9,661 nt of DNA from Actinomycetes bacterium (lineage in GTDB: Bacteria > Actinomycetota > Actinomycetes > S36-B12 > UBA10799), in assembly GCA_029779995.1 (NCBI GenBank), contig JAKOZM010000338.1, positions 1 to 9,661 on the forward strand, read 5' to 3'. The translations under genes and the position numbers were made by a program. Shown here piece after piece: positions 1-9,126 of this stretch; the stretch's first letter is position 1; the number at the start of each line of letters is the position of its first letter. A model generated the notes under the pieces. It did not search any database, had not been told where the DNA came from, and saw only the letters and a list, made by a program, of their open reading frames with translations.

Positions 1-173
1 ACGAAACAACTCTCCCCCCGGTGCACGATCAACGCCTCGGCATCGTCGAGAGCAGGCACCCGGCAGAACGGGCAATCGTCACCCGCGTCGGTGTGCACGG
101 GCCGGTTCTCACCCTTGATGTAGGCGATCCGGTGCGGGGTCCACAGCCGCTCCCACGCCGAGGCGCCGGCCAT
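1..173 (-). CDS. HIT-family AP4A phosphorylase-like protein, N-terminal part (runs off left edge)
   Basis: Only the first 57 codons are in the window; the rest, including the catalytic histidine triad, lies beyond base 1. The N-terminus reads [19 protein letters not shown] followed by GENRP and a CPFC pair. This closely resembles the start of mycobacterial Rv2613c, the HIT-domain diadenosine tetraphosphate (AP4A) phosphorylase that cleaves AP4A in the cytosol, and CPFC is typical of this subgroup. The ATG overlaps the thrS stop codon by one base (TGATG), so translation is probably coupled to thrS. The thrS-HIT order is common in Actinomycetota, where pgsA (phosphatidylinositol phosphate synthase) often follows. 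Inferred role: clearing the AP4A made as a by-product by aminoacyl-tRNA synthetases. The family call is strong; substrate specificity is inferred because the active site is not visible. Confidence 0.85.
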   Translation of the reverse strand, partial: MAGASAWERLWTPHRIAYIKGENRPVHTDAGDDCPFCRVPALDDAEALIVHRGESCF

Positions 174-2125
174 CAGACCTGCCGTCGCTGTTCCACGGCC
201 TCGACGATCTCAGCGATCGCCTCAGCCACCGGCACGCCGTTCTTCTGAGTGCCGTCGCGATAACGGAAACTCACCGCACCGGCCGCGATGTCGTCATCGC
301 CGGCGATCAGCATGTACGGCACCTTCTGCTTCTGGGCATTGCGGATCTTCTTGGGCATGCGGTCGGATCCAGCATCGACCTCGGCGCGCACACCGACGGA
401 CTTCAGTTGCGTCACCACGTCCTGCAGATAATCCACATGGTGGTCGGCGACCGGTATACCCACGACCGTGACCGGCGCCAACCAGGCCGGGAAGGCCCCC
501 GCGTAATGCTCGAGCAGCACGGCGAAGAACCGCTCGATCGAGCCAAACAGGGCCCGGTGGATCATGATCGGCCGCTCCCGGGTCCCGTCGGCAGCCTGGT
601 ACTCGAGATCGAAACGCTGCGGCATCTGGAAGTCCACCTGAATCGTGGACATCTGCCAGGTCCGGCCGATGGCGTCCTTGGCCTGCACGCTGACCTTGGG
701 GCCGTAGAAGGCCGCACCGCCCTCGTCCAGAACCAGGTCGAGATCCTGGGCCTGGGCCGCCTCATACAGGATCTCGGTGGCCTGCTCCCATTCCTCGTCA
801 GTGCCGATGCTCTTCTCGGGGTCGCGGGTCGACAGTTCCAGGTAGAAGTCGGTCAGGCCGTAGTCCTTGAGCAGGTCGAGGACGAAAGTCAGCAGGTTGT
901 CGAGTTCGCCGGGCATCTGCTCACGGGTGCAGTAGATGTGGGCATCGTCCTGGGTGAAGCCGCGCGCGCGGGTCAGGCCCTGCACGACCCCGGACTTCTC
1001 GTAGCGGTACACCGTGCCGAACTCGAAGAGGCGCAACGGCAACTCCCGGTACGACCGGCCCCGCGCGCCATAGATCAGGTTGTGCATGGGGCAGTTCATC
1101 GGCTTGAGGTAGTACTGGGCGTTGTCCATGTCCATCGGCGGGTACATGCCGTCGGCGTACCAGTCGAGGTGGCCGGACTTCTCGTAGAGCGCGGCCTTGG
1201 TCACGTGCGGGGTGTTCACGAAGTCGTAGCCGGCATCGATGTGGCGCTGGCGGGAGTAGTCCTCCATGACGTTGCGGATGATGCCGCCTTTGGGGTGGAA
1301 CACGGCTAGGCCGGAGCCGATCTCGTCGGGAAAACTGAACAGATCCAGTTCCGCCCCGAGTTTGCGGTGATCACGGCGGGCGGCTTCCTCGAGGAAGGTC
1401 AGGTATGCCTTCAAGCCTTCCTTGCTGGGCCACGCCGTGCCGTAGATGCGCTGCAACTGCGGGTTGCGCTCATCCGAGAGCCAATAGACCGCCGCGGTGC
1501 GCATCAGTTTGACGGCGTTCGGCGGGATGTACTTCGTGTTCGGCACGTGCGGGCCGCGGCACAGGTCCGACCAGCACACGGCACCCTTGCGATCAACGTT
1601 GTCGTAGACGGTCAGGTCAGCGCCGCCGGTCTCCATGATCTCGTCGCTGTTCCCACCCTTCTTGCCGATCAACTCAATCTTGAAGGGCTCCCCGGCCAGT
1701 TCCCGGTGCGCCTCGTCCTCGGTGACGATCCGGCGGTGGAACGACTGCCCGCTCTTGAGGATCTCCAGCATCTTCTTCTCGATCCGGGTCAGATCCTCGG
1801 GCACGAAGGGCTGCGACACCATGAAGTCGTAGTAGAAGCCGTCCTTGACCGGCGGGCCGATCCCCAACTTGGCCTGCGGGAACAGGTCCTGCACGGCCTG
1901 CGCCATCACGTGGGCGCAGGAGTGGCGCAAGACGGCTAGCCCCTCGGGCTCATCGGCCAGCACCGGCGCCACGTCGTCACCGGCGTGCACGACGTAGTCG
2001 AGGTCCTTGAGTTCGCCGTTGACCCGGGCCACCAGCACACTGCGGTCGCCGCCCAGAAGGTCGGCAGCCGTGGTGCCGGGCTCCACCGACTGCGCAGCTC
2101 CGGACACGATCACATCAATGGACAC
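173..2125 (-). CDS. thrS: Threonyl-tRNA synthetase
   Basis: Cytosolic class II aminoacyl-tRNA synthetase that charges tRNA-Thr and edits mischarged Ser-tRNA-Thr. With the GTG start chosen here the protein is 650 residues. Domains in order: a short TGS-like N-terminus (about 1-60); the N2 editing domain with HSCAH (His68, His72) and CRGPH (Cys189, His193), i.e. the HxxxH...CxxxH editing site; the catalytic core with zinc ligands Cys345 (MNCPMH), His396 (DDAH) and His523 (MIHRALF), class II motif 2 at YRYE and motif 3 at GSIER (Arg532); then a C-terminal anticodon-binding domain (about 540-650). The frame stays open to an ATG at 2197, but that start would overlap the upstream gene by 34 bases and add a stretch not typical of ThrS. 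GTG 2125 follows a GGAAGG-like site and begins directly at the TGS strand. It follows the thioesterase-like gene by 38 bases and overlaps the HIT gene by one base. No T-box leader is visible. All key residues are intact. Confidence 0.97.
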   Translation of the reverse strand: MSIDVIVSGAAQSVEPGTTAADLLGGDRSVLVARVNGELKDLDYVVHAGDDVAPVLADEPEGLAVLRHSCAHVMAQAVQDLFPQAKLGIGPPVKDGFYYDFMVSQPFVPEDLTRIEKKMLEILKSGQSFHRRIVTEDEAHRELAGEPFKIELIGKKGGNSDEIMETGGADLTVYDNVDRKGAVCWSDLCRGPHVPNTKYIPPNAVKLMRTAAVYWLSDERNPQLQRIYGTAWPSKEGLKAYLTFLEEAARRDHRKLGAELDLFSFPDEIGSGLAVFHPKGGIIRNVMEDYSRQRHIDAGYDFVNTPHVTKAALYEKSGHLDWYADGMYPPMDMDNAQYYLKPMNCPMHNLIYGARGRSYRELPLRLFEFGTVYRYEKSGVVQGLTRARGFTQDDAHIYCTREQMPGELDNLLTFVLDLLKDYGLTDFYLELSTRDPEKSIGTDEEWEQATEILYEAAQAQDLDLVLDEGGAAFYGPKVSVQAKDAIGRTWQMSTIQVDFQMPQRFDLEYQAADGTRERPIMIHRALFGSIERFFAVLLEHYAGAFPAWLAPVTVVGIPVADHHVDYLQDVVTQLKSVGVRAEVDAGSDRMPKKIRNAQKQKVPYMLIAGDDDIAAGAVSFRYRDGTQKNGVPVAEAIAEIVEAVEQRRQV

Positions 2126-2163
2126 AGGGCTCGCCGCCTTCCGCTGGAGGTACGCCCGCCAGT

Positions 2164-2625
2164 CTATGCGGCGGGCGAGGTGCGCTTCAGGGTCCACACC
2201 ACGTACATCTGGGCGGTCTCGCTGCCGTCTTCGGCGGTGATCGAGATGTCGACCCGGAACTGCGGGCGCGTACCCGCCTCGAGTTCGCCCATGATGTCGG
2301 CAGGGGTCCGGGTCATCGTCGCGGTGGCGCTCACCGCACCCATGGCGACCTTGCGGTAGGCGATGTTCGCCTCGACGGCCAACGGCACCACGCGGTCGAG
2401 GTATTCGGCGAAGTTCCCCAGCACGAGGGCTCCGGAGGCGGACTCCCCCAGTGTGAACATCGCGCCGGCGTGCGGACCGCCGATGTGATTATGGTACGGC
2501 TGCTGGTCGGGCAGGCGCAGGACGGCCGTGGTCTCATCCAGGGACAGAAACTCCACGTTGAGCGTCCCCACCATCGGCACGAGCGTGGGCATACCGGCCT
2601 TGACCGCCTCGAAATCCATGCCCAT
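2164..2625 (-). CDS. DUF4442-type hotdog-fold thioesterase-like protein
   Basis: A 153-residue protein with one hotdog fold. The core [21 protein letters not shown] (residues 45-65) fits the substrate pocket and helix of PaaI/YiiD-like acyl-CoA thioesterases (DUF4442). Glu61 sits where the hotdog catalytic acid is expected, and His45, His47 and His52 lie nearby. The C-terminal half ([23 protein letters not shown]) is the usual last strands. The start is chosen from three in-frame ATGs (2631, 2625, 2619): a GAAGGTGGA ribosome site abuts the first, leaves an ideal 6 bases before the second and 12 before the third. It is the first gene of a probable operon with thrS and the HIT gene, and is divergent from the HAD phosphatase gene. 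The likely reaction is hydrolysis of an acyl-CoA thioester. The substrate is unknown and nothing in the context identifies it. Confidence 0.85.
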   Translation of the reverse strand: MGMDFEAVKAGMPTLVPMVGTLNVEFLSLDETTAVLRLPDQQPYHNHIGGPHAGAMFTLGESASGALVLGNFAEYLDRVVPLAVEANIAYRKVAMGAVSATATMTRTPADIMGELEAGTRPQFRVDISITAEDGSETAQMYVVWTLKRTSPAA

Positions 2626-2631
2626 GAGCAT

Positions 2632-2640
2632 TCCACCTTC
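2632..2640 (-). promoter_or_regulatory. Ribosome binding site of the thioesterase-like gene
   Basis: GAAGGTGGA lies directly before the first of three in-frame ATGs and six bases before the second (2625). It therefore favours 2625 as the true start. Confidence 0.6.
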
Positions 2641-2653
2641 GCAAGCCAGCAGG

Positions 2654-2659
2654 TACCGT
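2654..2659 (+). promoter_or_regulatory. Putative -10 box for leaderless transcription of the HAD phosphatase gene
   Basis: TACCGT fits the actinobacterial TANNNT -10 pattern and is separated by exactly six bases (CGGGGG) from GTG 2666. Transcription would then begin at or next to the G of the start codon. No convincing -35 element is visible. The same geometry occurs at two other genes in this window. Confidence 0.45.
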
Positions 2660-2665
2660 CGGGGG

Positions 2666-3145
2666 GTGGCTGTGACGGTGTTCGACATCGATGGCGTGCT
2701 GGCCGATGTCCGGCACCGTCTGCACTTCCTGCAGCGCCGGCCGAAGGACTGGCAGGGGTTCTTCGCCGCCGCAGTCGACGATCCCCTGCTCACCACCGGC
2801 GGGGAGGCCGTCCACGAGGCCGCCGCCTCCTCGAGGATCATCTATGTGACCGGTCGCCCAGAGCGCTGCCGGCAGGACACTGCGACGTGGCTGACGGGGC
2901 ACGATCTGCCGTCAGGTGACCTGCACATGCGGCCGAACCGGGACCGGCGCCCTGCCGTCTTCTACAAGGCCGAGGTGATCTCGAAGTTGTCCCGCGAGCA
3001 CGAGATCGTGGCGATCGTCGACGACGACGACCGCGTGGTCACGCGGCTGCGCGAGATGGGGTTGCCGGTCCTGCACGCCCAGTGGATGCACGGCGAGCAG
3101 CTCGACCTGCTGGCCCAGGCGCAGGAGACTGAGGGCCGGACCTAG
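2666..3145 (+). CDS. HAD-superfamily phosphatase, PNKP 3'-phosphatase-like
   Basis: A 159-residue single-domain HAD protein. Motif I is VFDIDGVLAD with nucleophile Asp7 and acid/base Asp9. Motif II is IYVTGR (Thr62). A conserved lysine follows in FYKAEVI (Lys101). Motif III is the acidic run AIVDDDD (residues 119-122), followed by VVTRLREMGLPVLHAQW. This order, with RPNRDRRP before the lysine and a metal-site acidic run followed by a GL.V strand, resembles the phosphatase half of phage T4 polynucleotide kinase/phosphatase, which removes 3' phosphates from nucleic acid ends. No kinase P-loop or ligase domain is fused or adjacent. A nucleic-acid substrate is therefore only a possibility; a small phosphomonoester is equally allowed. 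The start is uncertain among GTG 2666, 2672 and 2678. 2666 is preferred because a TACCGT -10 box sits six bases upstream (leaderless). It is the only plus-strand gene, and its stop overlaps that of the convergent SemiSWEET gene. Confidence 0.8.
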   Translation: MAVTVFDIDGVLADVRHRLHFLQRRPKDWQGFFAAAVDDPLLTTGGEAVHEAAASSRIIYVTGRPERCRQDTATWLTGHDLPSGDLHMRPNRDRRPAVFYKAEVISKLSREHEIVAIVDDDDRVVTRLREMGLPVLHAQWMHGEQLDLLAQAQETEGRT

Positions 3146-3408
3146 GCCGGCGGGCGGTATCTGCGCATCGTGACCAGCAATGTCGCGGTGACGCTGACGG
3201 CCACCACGTTGGTGATGATCAGCGGCATATCCCGGTTGACGAATCCGTAGGCCAGCCACAGCAGGAATCCCACGAGCAGGATCATGACCCACCCGGCCGA
3301 GATGCCCTCGGAGGATCGTTCGCGCAGAATGACGCGGACCTGGAGCAGCGGGGCGAGCCCCATCAGCAGGCCCCAGAACGTGGTGACATAGGCAATAGCA
3401 GAAGACAT
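3142..3408 (-). CDS. SemiSWEET-like sugar transporter (single MtN3/saliva repeat)
   Basis: An 88-residue integral membrane protein with three predicted helices (about 6-26, 38-55 and 62-82), the size and topology of bacterial SemiSWEETs. These dimerise to form a facilitative sugar channel in the cytoplasmic membrane. Family marks: a PQ-loop-like GLAPLLQ around Pro20 in helix 1, the SSEGIS segment just before helix 2, and an Asn in helix 3 (ITNVVAVS, Asn67) where SWEETs carry a pocket asparagine. The Arg-rich C-terminal tail (MRRYRPP) fits a cytoplasmic end. The ATG is preceded by AAGGA at 5 bases. The gene is convergent with the HAD phosphatase gene and shares a CTAG stop with it. A short Arg-rich ORF lies upstream in the same frame. 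The transported substrate cannot be told; members with PQ-loop-like repeats may carry non-sugar solutes. Confidence 0.82.
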   Translation of the reverse strand: MSSAIAYVTTFWGLLMGLAPLLQVRVILRERSSEGISAGWVMILLVGFLLWLAYGFVNRDMPLIITNVVAVSVTATLLVTMRRYRPPA

Positions 3409-3413
3409 GAACT

Positions 3414-3418
3414 TCCTT
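3414..3418 (-). promoter_or_regulatory. Ribosome binding site of the SemiSWEET-like gene
   Basis: AAGGA ends 5 bases before ATG 3408. It forms the 3' arm of a weak 4-bp stem (TCCT-CTCA-AGGA) that could partly mask it; such a short stem may be chance. Confidence 0.55.
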
Positions 3419-3456
3419 GAGAGGATGCGAGGGGACGAACGGTTGGGTCGTCGGTC

Positions 3457-3516
3457 CTAGCGGAAGTCGCGACGGCGCTCGTCAGCCCCATACAGGGGGT
3501 GCGGACGTCGGCTCAT
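3457..3516 (-). CDS. Putative 19-residue Arg-rich leader peptide / small ORF upstream of the SemiSWEET-like gene
   Basis: The 125 bases between the antiporter stop and the SemiSWEET start contain a short ORF, ATG 3516 to TAG 3457, encoding MSRRPHPLYGADERRRDFR (7 Arg of 19). A TACAGT box lies exactly six bases before the ATG, suggesting a leaderless mRNA; there is only a weak GGA for ribosome binding. The ORF is in the same frame as the SemiSWEET gene. Apart from its TAG, the next 16 codons up to ATG 3408 are open, so it would otherwise be a 36-codon basic N-terminal extension. It might be a leader peptide controlling the transporter, an independent microprotein, or the remnant of a longer N-terminus broken by a nonsense change. 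No family was recognised and expression is unproven. Confidence 0.35.
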   Translation of the reverse strand: MSRRPHPLYGADERRRDFR

Positions 3517-3522
3517 AGTTCC

Positions 3523-3528
3523 ACTGTA
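3523..3528 (-). promoter_or_regulatory. Putative -10 box upstream of the SemiSWEET leader ORF
   Basis: TACAGT (minus strand) matches TANNNT and lies six bases before ATG 3516 of the small ORF, just downstream of the antiporter stop codon. No good -35 hexamer is visible at 16-18 bases. It could give the SemiSWEET gene its own transcript, separate from the gcvP-antiporter operon. Confidence 0.4.
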
Positions 3529-3533
3529 GGCGT

Positions 3534-5078
3534 TCAACTCAAAGCCCGGATCCGCACGTCGATGTCGCGCTGCATCTGCCGCACCAGCGAGTCCGGCAAT
3601 CCCTCGCGATCGCGCAACCGCAGCAGTTCCTCCTGCTCGGCACGCATCATCTCCACGCCGAGCACCTTCACCATCGCGCGGTCGGAGGGTCCGGGCTGCT
3701 CACTGGCGTCAGCGGCCCGGTTCAGGCGCTCCTCGGCGGCTGCACGCAACGAGTCGACTACGGCTGCCGGGACCGGCTCCGCGCAGCGTTCACCGGTCTC
3801 CTCGATCTGCTCCAGGCGATCCAGAGCGGCCCGCGCCAACGCCACCTTCACGCGCCGTTTCACCGCCTCGTCATCATCCGGCGGAAGGTTGAGGTGGCGG
3901 GCCAGCACGGCGACCGTTGGGGCCAGCAGCAGCGAGACCAGCACAACCCCGAAGGTCACACAGATCACCATGGCCCGATCCGGGATGTCTGCCCCCGCGG
4001 TCGTCGTCACGGGCAAAGTGAACGCCGCGAGGGCCGAAACCGGCCCGCGGGTGCCGGCCCAGGCGCCGACGATCCAGCCCGGCGTGCGCGAGCCCGATGC
4101 CGTGGTCATCACGAAGACGAACAGGAATCGGGTGGCCACCAACGTCAGGAAGACGACCGGAATGGCCACCAGGACCGTGGACAACTGCCCCGCCGGCAAT
4201 CCCTTCACGACCAACGGCATCTCCAGGCCGACCAGGAAGAAGGCAGCCGACTGCAGGATGAAGGTGATCGTGGTCCACAGTGACGCGGCCTGCAGCCGGC
4301 CCGTGTACGTGACCGCACTCGACGTACCGTGGGCCACGACCAGAGCAGCCAGCACGACCGCCAGGATGCCCGAGCCGTTGACGATCTCGGCGATGTAGTA
4401 CAGGGGAAGCGGTGCCAGCAGGATGGCCCCGTTGGCGACTGTGGTGTCCCGACTGCGGCGCACGGTGGCCACCAGAGCCATCCCGCCGAGCAATCCAACG
4501 AGCACACCACCGAGGACTGAGCTGAGCAGGATCCCGGTCGCCTGCCAAGCTGTCACGCTGCCGGCTGCGGCCGCCACCGAACAGACCCGCAAAAGCGTGA
4601 GGGCGGTCCCGTCATTGACCAGGCTCTCGCCCTCCAGCACGTGCACCAACCGACGCGGCAGCCCGGCCTTTCGGGCGGTGGCCGACACTGCGACGGCGTC
4701 CGTGGGTCCCAGGATGGCTCCCAGCGCAAACGCCATGGGCGTCCAAATGCCGGGGATGATCCATTGCGCGATGAACCCAACAGCCACCGCGCCCACCACC
4801 ACCAGTCCGATCGCCAGGGCCATGACCGGCCGGCTGACACGGCGCAGGTCGACGATGGAACTGGTCAGCGCCTCGCCGAACACCAACGGCGCCAGCACCA
4901 CGACCAGGACGAACTCAGGGTCTGCCGGACCAGTGGGCCCGATGGGCGCGATCCCCACGACGATCCCTGCCACCAACAACGGGATCGCCGTCGACCAGCC
5001 GCGGTTGCGGCACATCCCGGCCACCAGGACCGCGATCAGGATCGACGTGCCAACGTCGACGGCGTCTGCCGACAGCAT
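3534..5078 (-). CDS. CPA1-family Na+/H+ (cation/proton) antiporter
   Basis: A 514-residue polytopic membrane protein with about 12 hydrophobic segments up to residue 395, then a charged cytoplasmic tail. It exchanges protons for Na+ (or K+) across the cytoplasmic membrane for pH and salt homeostasis. CPA1 signatures: GPTDAVAVSA (residues 124-133, ion-site Asp127), EGESLVNDGTAL (149-160) with the diagnostic Asn155-Asp156 pair, and AGTRGPVSALAAF (341-353) with conserved Arg344. The tail (about 400-514) is rich in Glu and Arg and probably helical/coiled, as in NhaP-type regulatory tails. The frame stays open upstream inside gcvP, but ATG 5078 begins at the first transmembrane helix, only 4 bases after the gcvP stop and without a clear ribosome site, so translational coupling is likely. 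It appears to be the last gene of the merR-gcvP operon. Ion specificity cannot be read from sequence. Confidence 0.92.
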   Translation of the reverse strand: MLSADAVDVGTSILIAVLVAGMCRNRGWSTAIPLLVAGIVVGIAPIGPTGPADPEFVLVVVLAPLVFGEALTSSIVDLRRVSRPVMALAIGLVVVGAVAVGFIAQWIIPGIWTPMAFALGAILGPTDAVAVSATARKAGLPRRLVHVLEGESLVNDGTALTLLRVCSVAAAAGSVTAWQATGILLSSVLGGVLVGLLGGMALVATVRRSRDTTVANGAILLAPLPLYYIAEIVNGSGILAVVLAALVVAHGTSSAVTYTGRLQAASLWTTITFILQSAAFFLVGLEMPLVVKGLPAGQLSTVLVAIPVVFLTLVATRFLFVFVMTTASGSRTPGWIVGAWAGTRGPVSALAAFTLPVTTTAGADIPDRAMVICVTFGVVLVSLLLAPTVAVLARHLNLPPDDDEAVKRRVKVALARAALDRLEQIEETGERCAEPVPAAVVDSLRAAAEERLNRAADASEQPGPSDRAMVKVLGVEMMRAEQEELLRLRDREGLPDSLVRQMQRDIDVRIRALS

Positions 5079-5082
5079 CGGG

Positions 5083-7911
<2,829 letters not shown>

Positions 7912-8437
7912 CTACAACCGTCACGCTACCGTCTGCGCGTTCTGCAGGCAGCGAGGCCAAGTCTGCCTCGACCTCCCGCCACACAGCACCCACTGCGATC
8001 CCGAAGACACCCTGCCCGCCGTGGACCAGGTCGATGACGTCCTCGGCGCTACGGCACTCGTAGACGCTTGCCCCGTCGCTCATCAGGGTGATCTGGGAAA
8101 GGTCGACGACGCCGCTGTCACGCAGATGGTCCAGAGCGGTGCGGATCTGCTGCAACGTGACACCCGTTTCGAGCAGTCGCTTGACGATCTTGAGCGTGAC
8201 GATGTCGCGGAAGTTATAGAGACGCTGGGATCCGGACCCCTTGGCAGTGCGCAGACTGGGCTCAACCAGTCCCGTACGGGCCCAGTAGTCCAGCTGGCGG
8301 TAGGTGATTCCCACCAGTTTGGCCACGATCGGTGCGCGGTAGCCCACGTCCTCAGGTAGCTGCAACTCGTCTGCGAACAGCTCCTGCTGTTGCATCGCCA
8401 CCTCAGAGGAGTGGGGGGCTGCCTCGCTCATGGACCT

Positions 8438-8443
8438 CTCCTT
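8438..8443 (-). promoter_or_regulatory. Ribosome binding site of the Rv1830-like merR gene
   Basis: AAGGAG, six bases before ATG 8431, is the strongest Shine-Dalgarno match in the window. It excludes the longer upstream reading of the frame. Confidence 0.75.
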
Positions 8444-8449
8444 ACGCCG

Positions 8450-8469
8450 GAGCCGATGCGTTACGGCTC
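8450..8469 (-). repeat. Perfect 6-bp stem-loop in the merR 5' leader
   Basis: GAGCCG and CGGCTC flank an 8-base loop and lie between the candidate promoter and the AAGGAG ribosome site, 6 bases upstream of it. There is no U-tract, so it is not a terminator. It may stabilise the leader RNA or tune translation. Confidence 0.5.
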
Positions 8470-8478
8470 GACACACAC

Positions 8479-8484
8479 AACTTA
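8479..8484 (-). promoter_or_regulatory. Candidate -10 box of the merR-gcvP-antiporter operon
   Basis: TAAGTT (minus strand) fits TANNNT. A weak -35 match (GCGACT, sharing GAC with TTGACA) lies 16 bases upstream and overlaps a 12-bp palindrome, a layout typical of an autoregulated promoter. The resulting leader would be about 40 bases long. Confidence 0.4.
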
Positions 8485-8490
8485 GGGGGG

Positions 8491-8519
8491 AAAACGGGCT
8501 AGTCGCATGCGACACGCCC
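8491..8519 (-). terminator. Possible intrinsic terminator after the bifunctional nuclease gene
   Basis: On the minus strand GGGC and GCCC bracket an inner GTCG-CATG-CGAC stem, with a 2x2 mismatch between outer and inner stems, followed by G and TTTT. The U-run is short and then turns to CCCCCC, so efficiency is doubtful. The same bases take part in an upstream alternative hairpin. Confidence 0.35.
8502..8513. repeat. 12-bp perfect palindrome, candidate operator
   Basis: GTCGCATGCGAC is a perfect palindrome overlapping the proposed -35 region of the merR operon. Its right half (GCGAC) also begins the adjacent 8-bp inverted repeat, giving three GTCGC/GCGAC half-sites in 27 bases. Symmetry of this kind suits a dimeric regulator such as the MerR protein encoded next door, but binding is inferred. 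Confidence 0.55.
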
Positions 8520-8528
8520 ACGTGTCGC
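8509..8528. repeat. 8-bp perfect inverted repeat with 4-base spacer
   Basis: GCGACACG and CGTGTCGC are separated by four bases. In RNA this would form a stable GC-rich hairpin, mutually exclusive with the terminator-like hairpin at 8496-8519. As DNA it could be a second operator next to the 12-bp palindrome. Confidence 0.6.
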
Positions 8529-8544
8529 CCCGGAAATATCTATA

Positions 8545-8557
8545 CCTCAAGTCGAGG
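8545..8557. promoter_or_regulatory. CCTC-N5-GAGG dyad next to an AT-rich TATAGATATT patch
   Basis: Immediately after the nuclease stop codon lies the dyad CCTC-N5-GAGG, followed on the minus strand by TATAGATATT, the most AT-rich patch in this gap. The CTTGAGG arm resembles half-sites of MerR-family operators such as SoxR's. The arms are only four bases, so this is suggestive at best. Confidence 0.3.
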
Positions 8558-8558
8558 C

Positions 8559-9056
8559 TTAACTATTGGGGGTGTCCCCTTCAAAGTCGTCCGGCGTGAC
8601 CTGGTCCAAAAACTCCCTGAACGCCTCCACCTCGGCCTCCGCCTCCTCCGCCTCTTCCTCCTCGGTGGGCATCTCCACGGCCGCACTGTCCAAAACATGG
8701 TCCGCCGCGAAAATGGGCGATCCGGTGCGCAGAGCCAGCGCGATGGCATCCGACGGCCGGGATGACACGGAGACGCCGTTGTCGAAGATCAGTTCGGCGA
8801 AGAAGACCCCGTCCCGCAGATCGGTGATGTCCACTCGGGTGAGGGCGCGCCCCAGCCCGGAGAGGACATCGCGCAGCAGGTCATGAGTCAGAGGTCGCTG
8901 CGGTTCCACCCCCTGCTGGGCGAACGCGATAGCGGTGGCCTCCACTGCCCCGATCCAGATCGGCAGGAACCGCTCGGTCTGCTGGTCTCTGAGTAACACG
9001 ATGGGCTGGTTGGAGGGCATCTCCACACGTACCCCGACAACATCCACGGCTCGCAC
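8559..9056 (-). CDS. Bifunctional nuclease family protein (DUF151, Rv1829-like)
   Basis: A 165-residue cytosolic protein matching the BFN/DUF151 fold and closely similar to mycobacterial Rv1829. Visible marks: VVGVRVEMPSNQPIVLLR at the N-terminus, RFLPIWIG (29-36), the QQGVEPQRPLTHDLLRD block (47-63), FAELIF followed by SSRPSDAIALALR (98-110), and the C-terminal FREFLDQVTPDDF. An acidic low-complexity linker (residues 131-143, mostly Glu) precedes that last block. Plant and archaeal relatives have been reported with combined RNase/DNase activity; the actinobacterial biochemical role is not settled. The GTG start is fixed by an in-frame TGA two codons upstream. There is no correctly placed Shine-Dalgarno, but a TAGAGT -10 box sits six bases upstream, suggesting a leaderless mRNA. 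It lies between two MerR-type regulators, the conserved actinobacterial order. Confidence 0.93.
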   Translation of the reverse strand: MRAVDVVGVRVEMPSNQPIVLLRDQQTERFLPIWIGAVEATAIAFAQQGVEPQRPLTHDLLRDVLSGLGRALTRVDITDLRDGVFFAELIFDNGVSVSSRPSDAIALALRTGSPIFAADHVLDSAAVEMPTEEEEAEEAEAEVEAFREFLDQVTPDDFEGDTPNS

Positions 9057-9062
9057 GAATCA

Positions 9063-9068
9063 ACTCTA
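9063..9068 (-). promoter_or_regulatory. Putative -10 box for leaderless transcription of the bifunctional nuclease gene
   Basis: TAGAGT is separated from GTG 9056 by six bases (TGATTC). An in-frame TGA in this spacer prevents any earlier start in the frame. No -35 element is evident. Confidence 0.5.
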
Positions 9069-9126
9069 CGCCCGGCATCGCCTCCTGCGGCACCCGACAA
9101 TCACGCCGACGTGGCGCGCACCTGCC

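Noticed and set aside
407..1309. 300-codon open frame on the plus strand
   Set aside because: Fully antisense to thrS, no recognisable domain, and no ribosome site; a high-GC shadow.
2126..2197. thrS start at ATG 2197
   Set aside because: It would overlap the thioesterase-like gene by 34 bases and add 24 residues unlike ThrS N-termini; GTG 2125 begins at the TGS strand.
3409..3450. Hairpin sequestering the SemiSWEET ribosome site
   Set aside because: The stem is only 4 bp (TCCT/AGGA) with a 4-base loop; too weak to claim as a regulatory element.
3499..4398. 299-codon Ser/Arg/Thr-rich frame on the plus strand
   Set aside because: Antisense to the antiporter's C-terminal half; its composition is that of a reversed membrane-protein frame.
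8881..9093. Minus-strand frame with AGGAGG close to ATG 9078 ahead of the nuclease gene
   Set aside because: The spacing of 2 bases is too short. The frame overlaps the well-conserved nuclease gene out of phase and encodes no recognisable protein.
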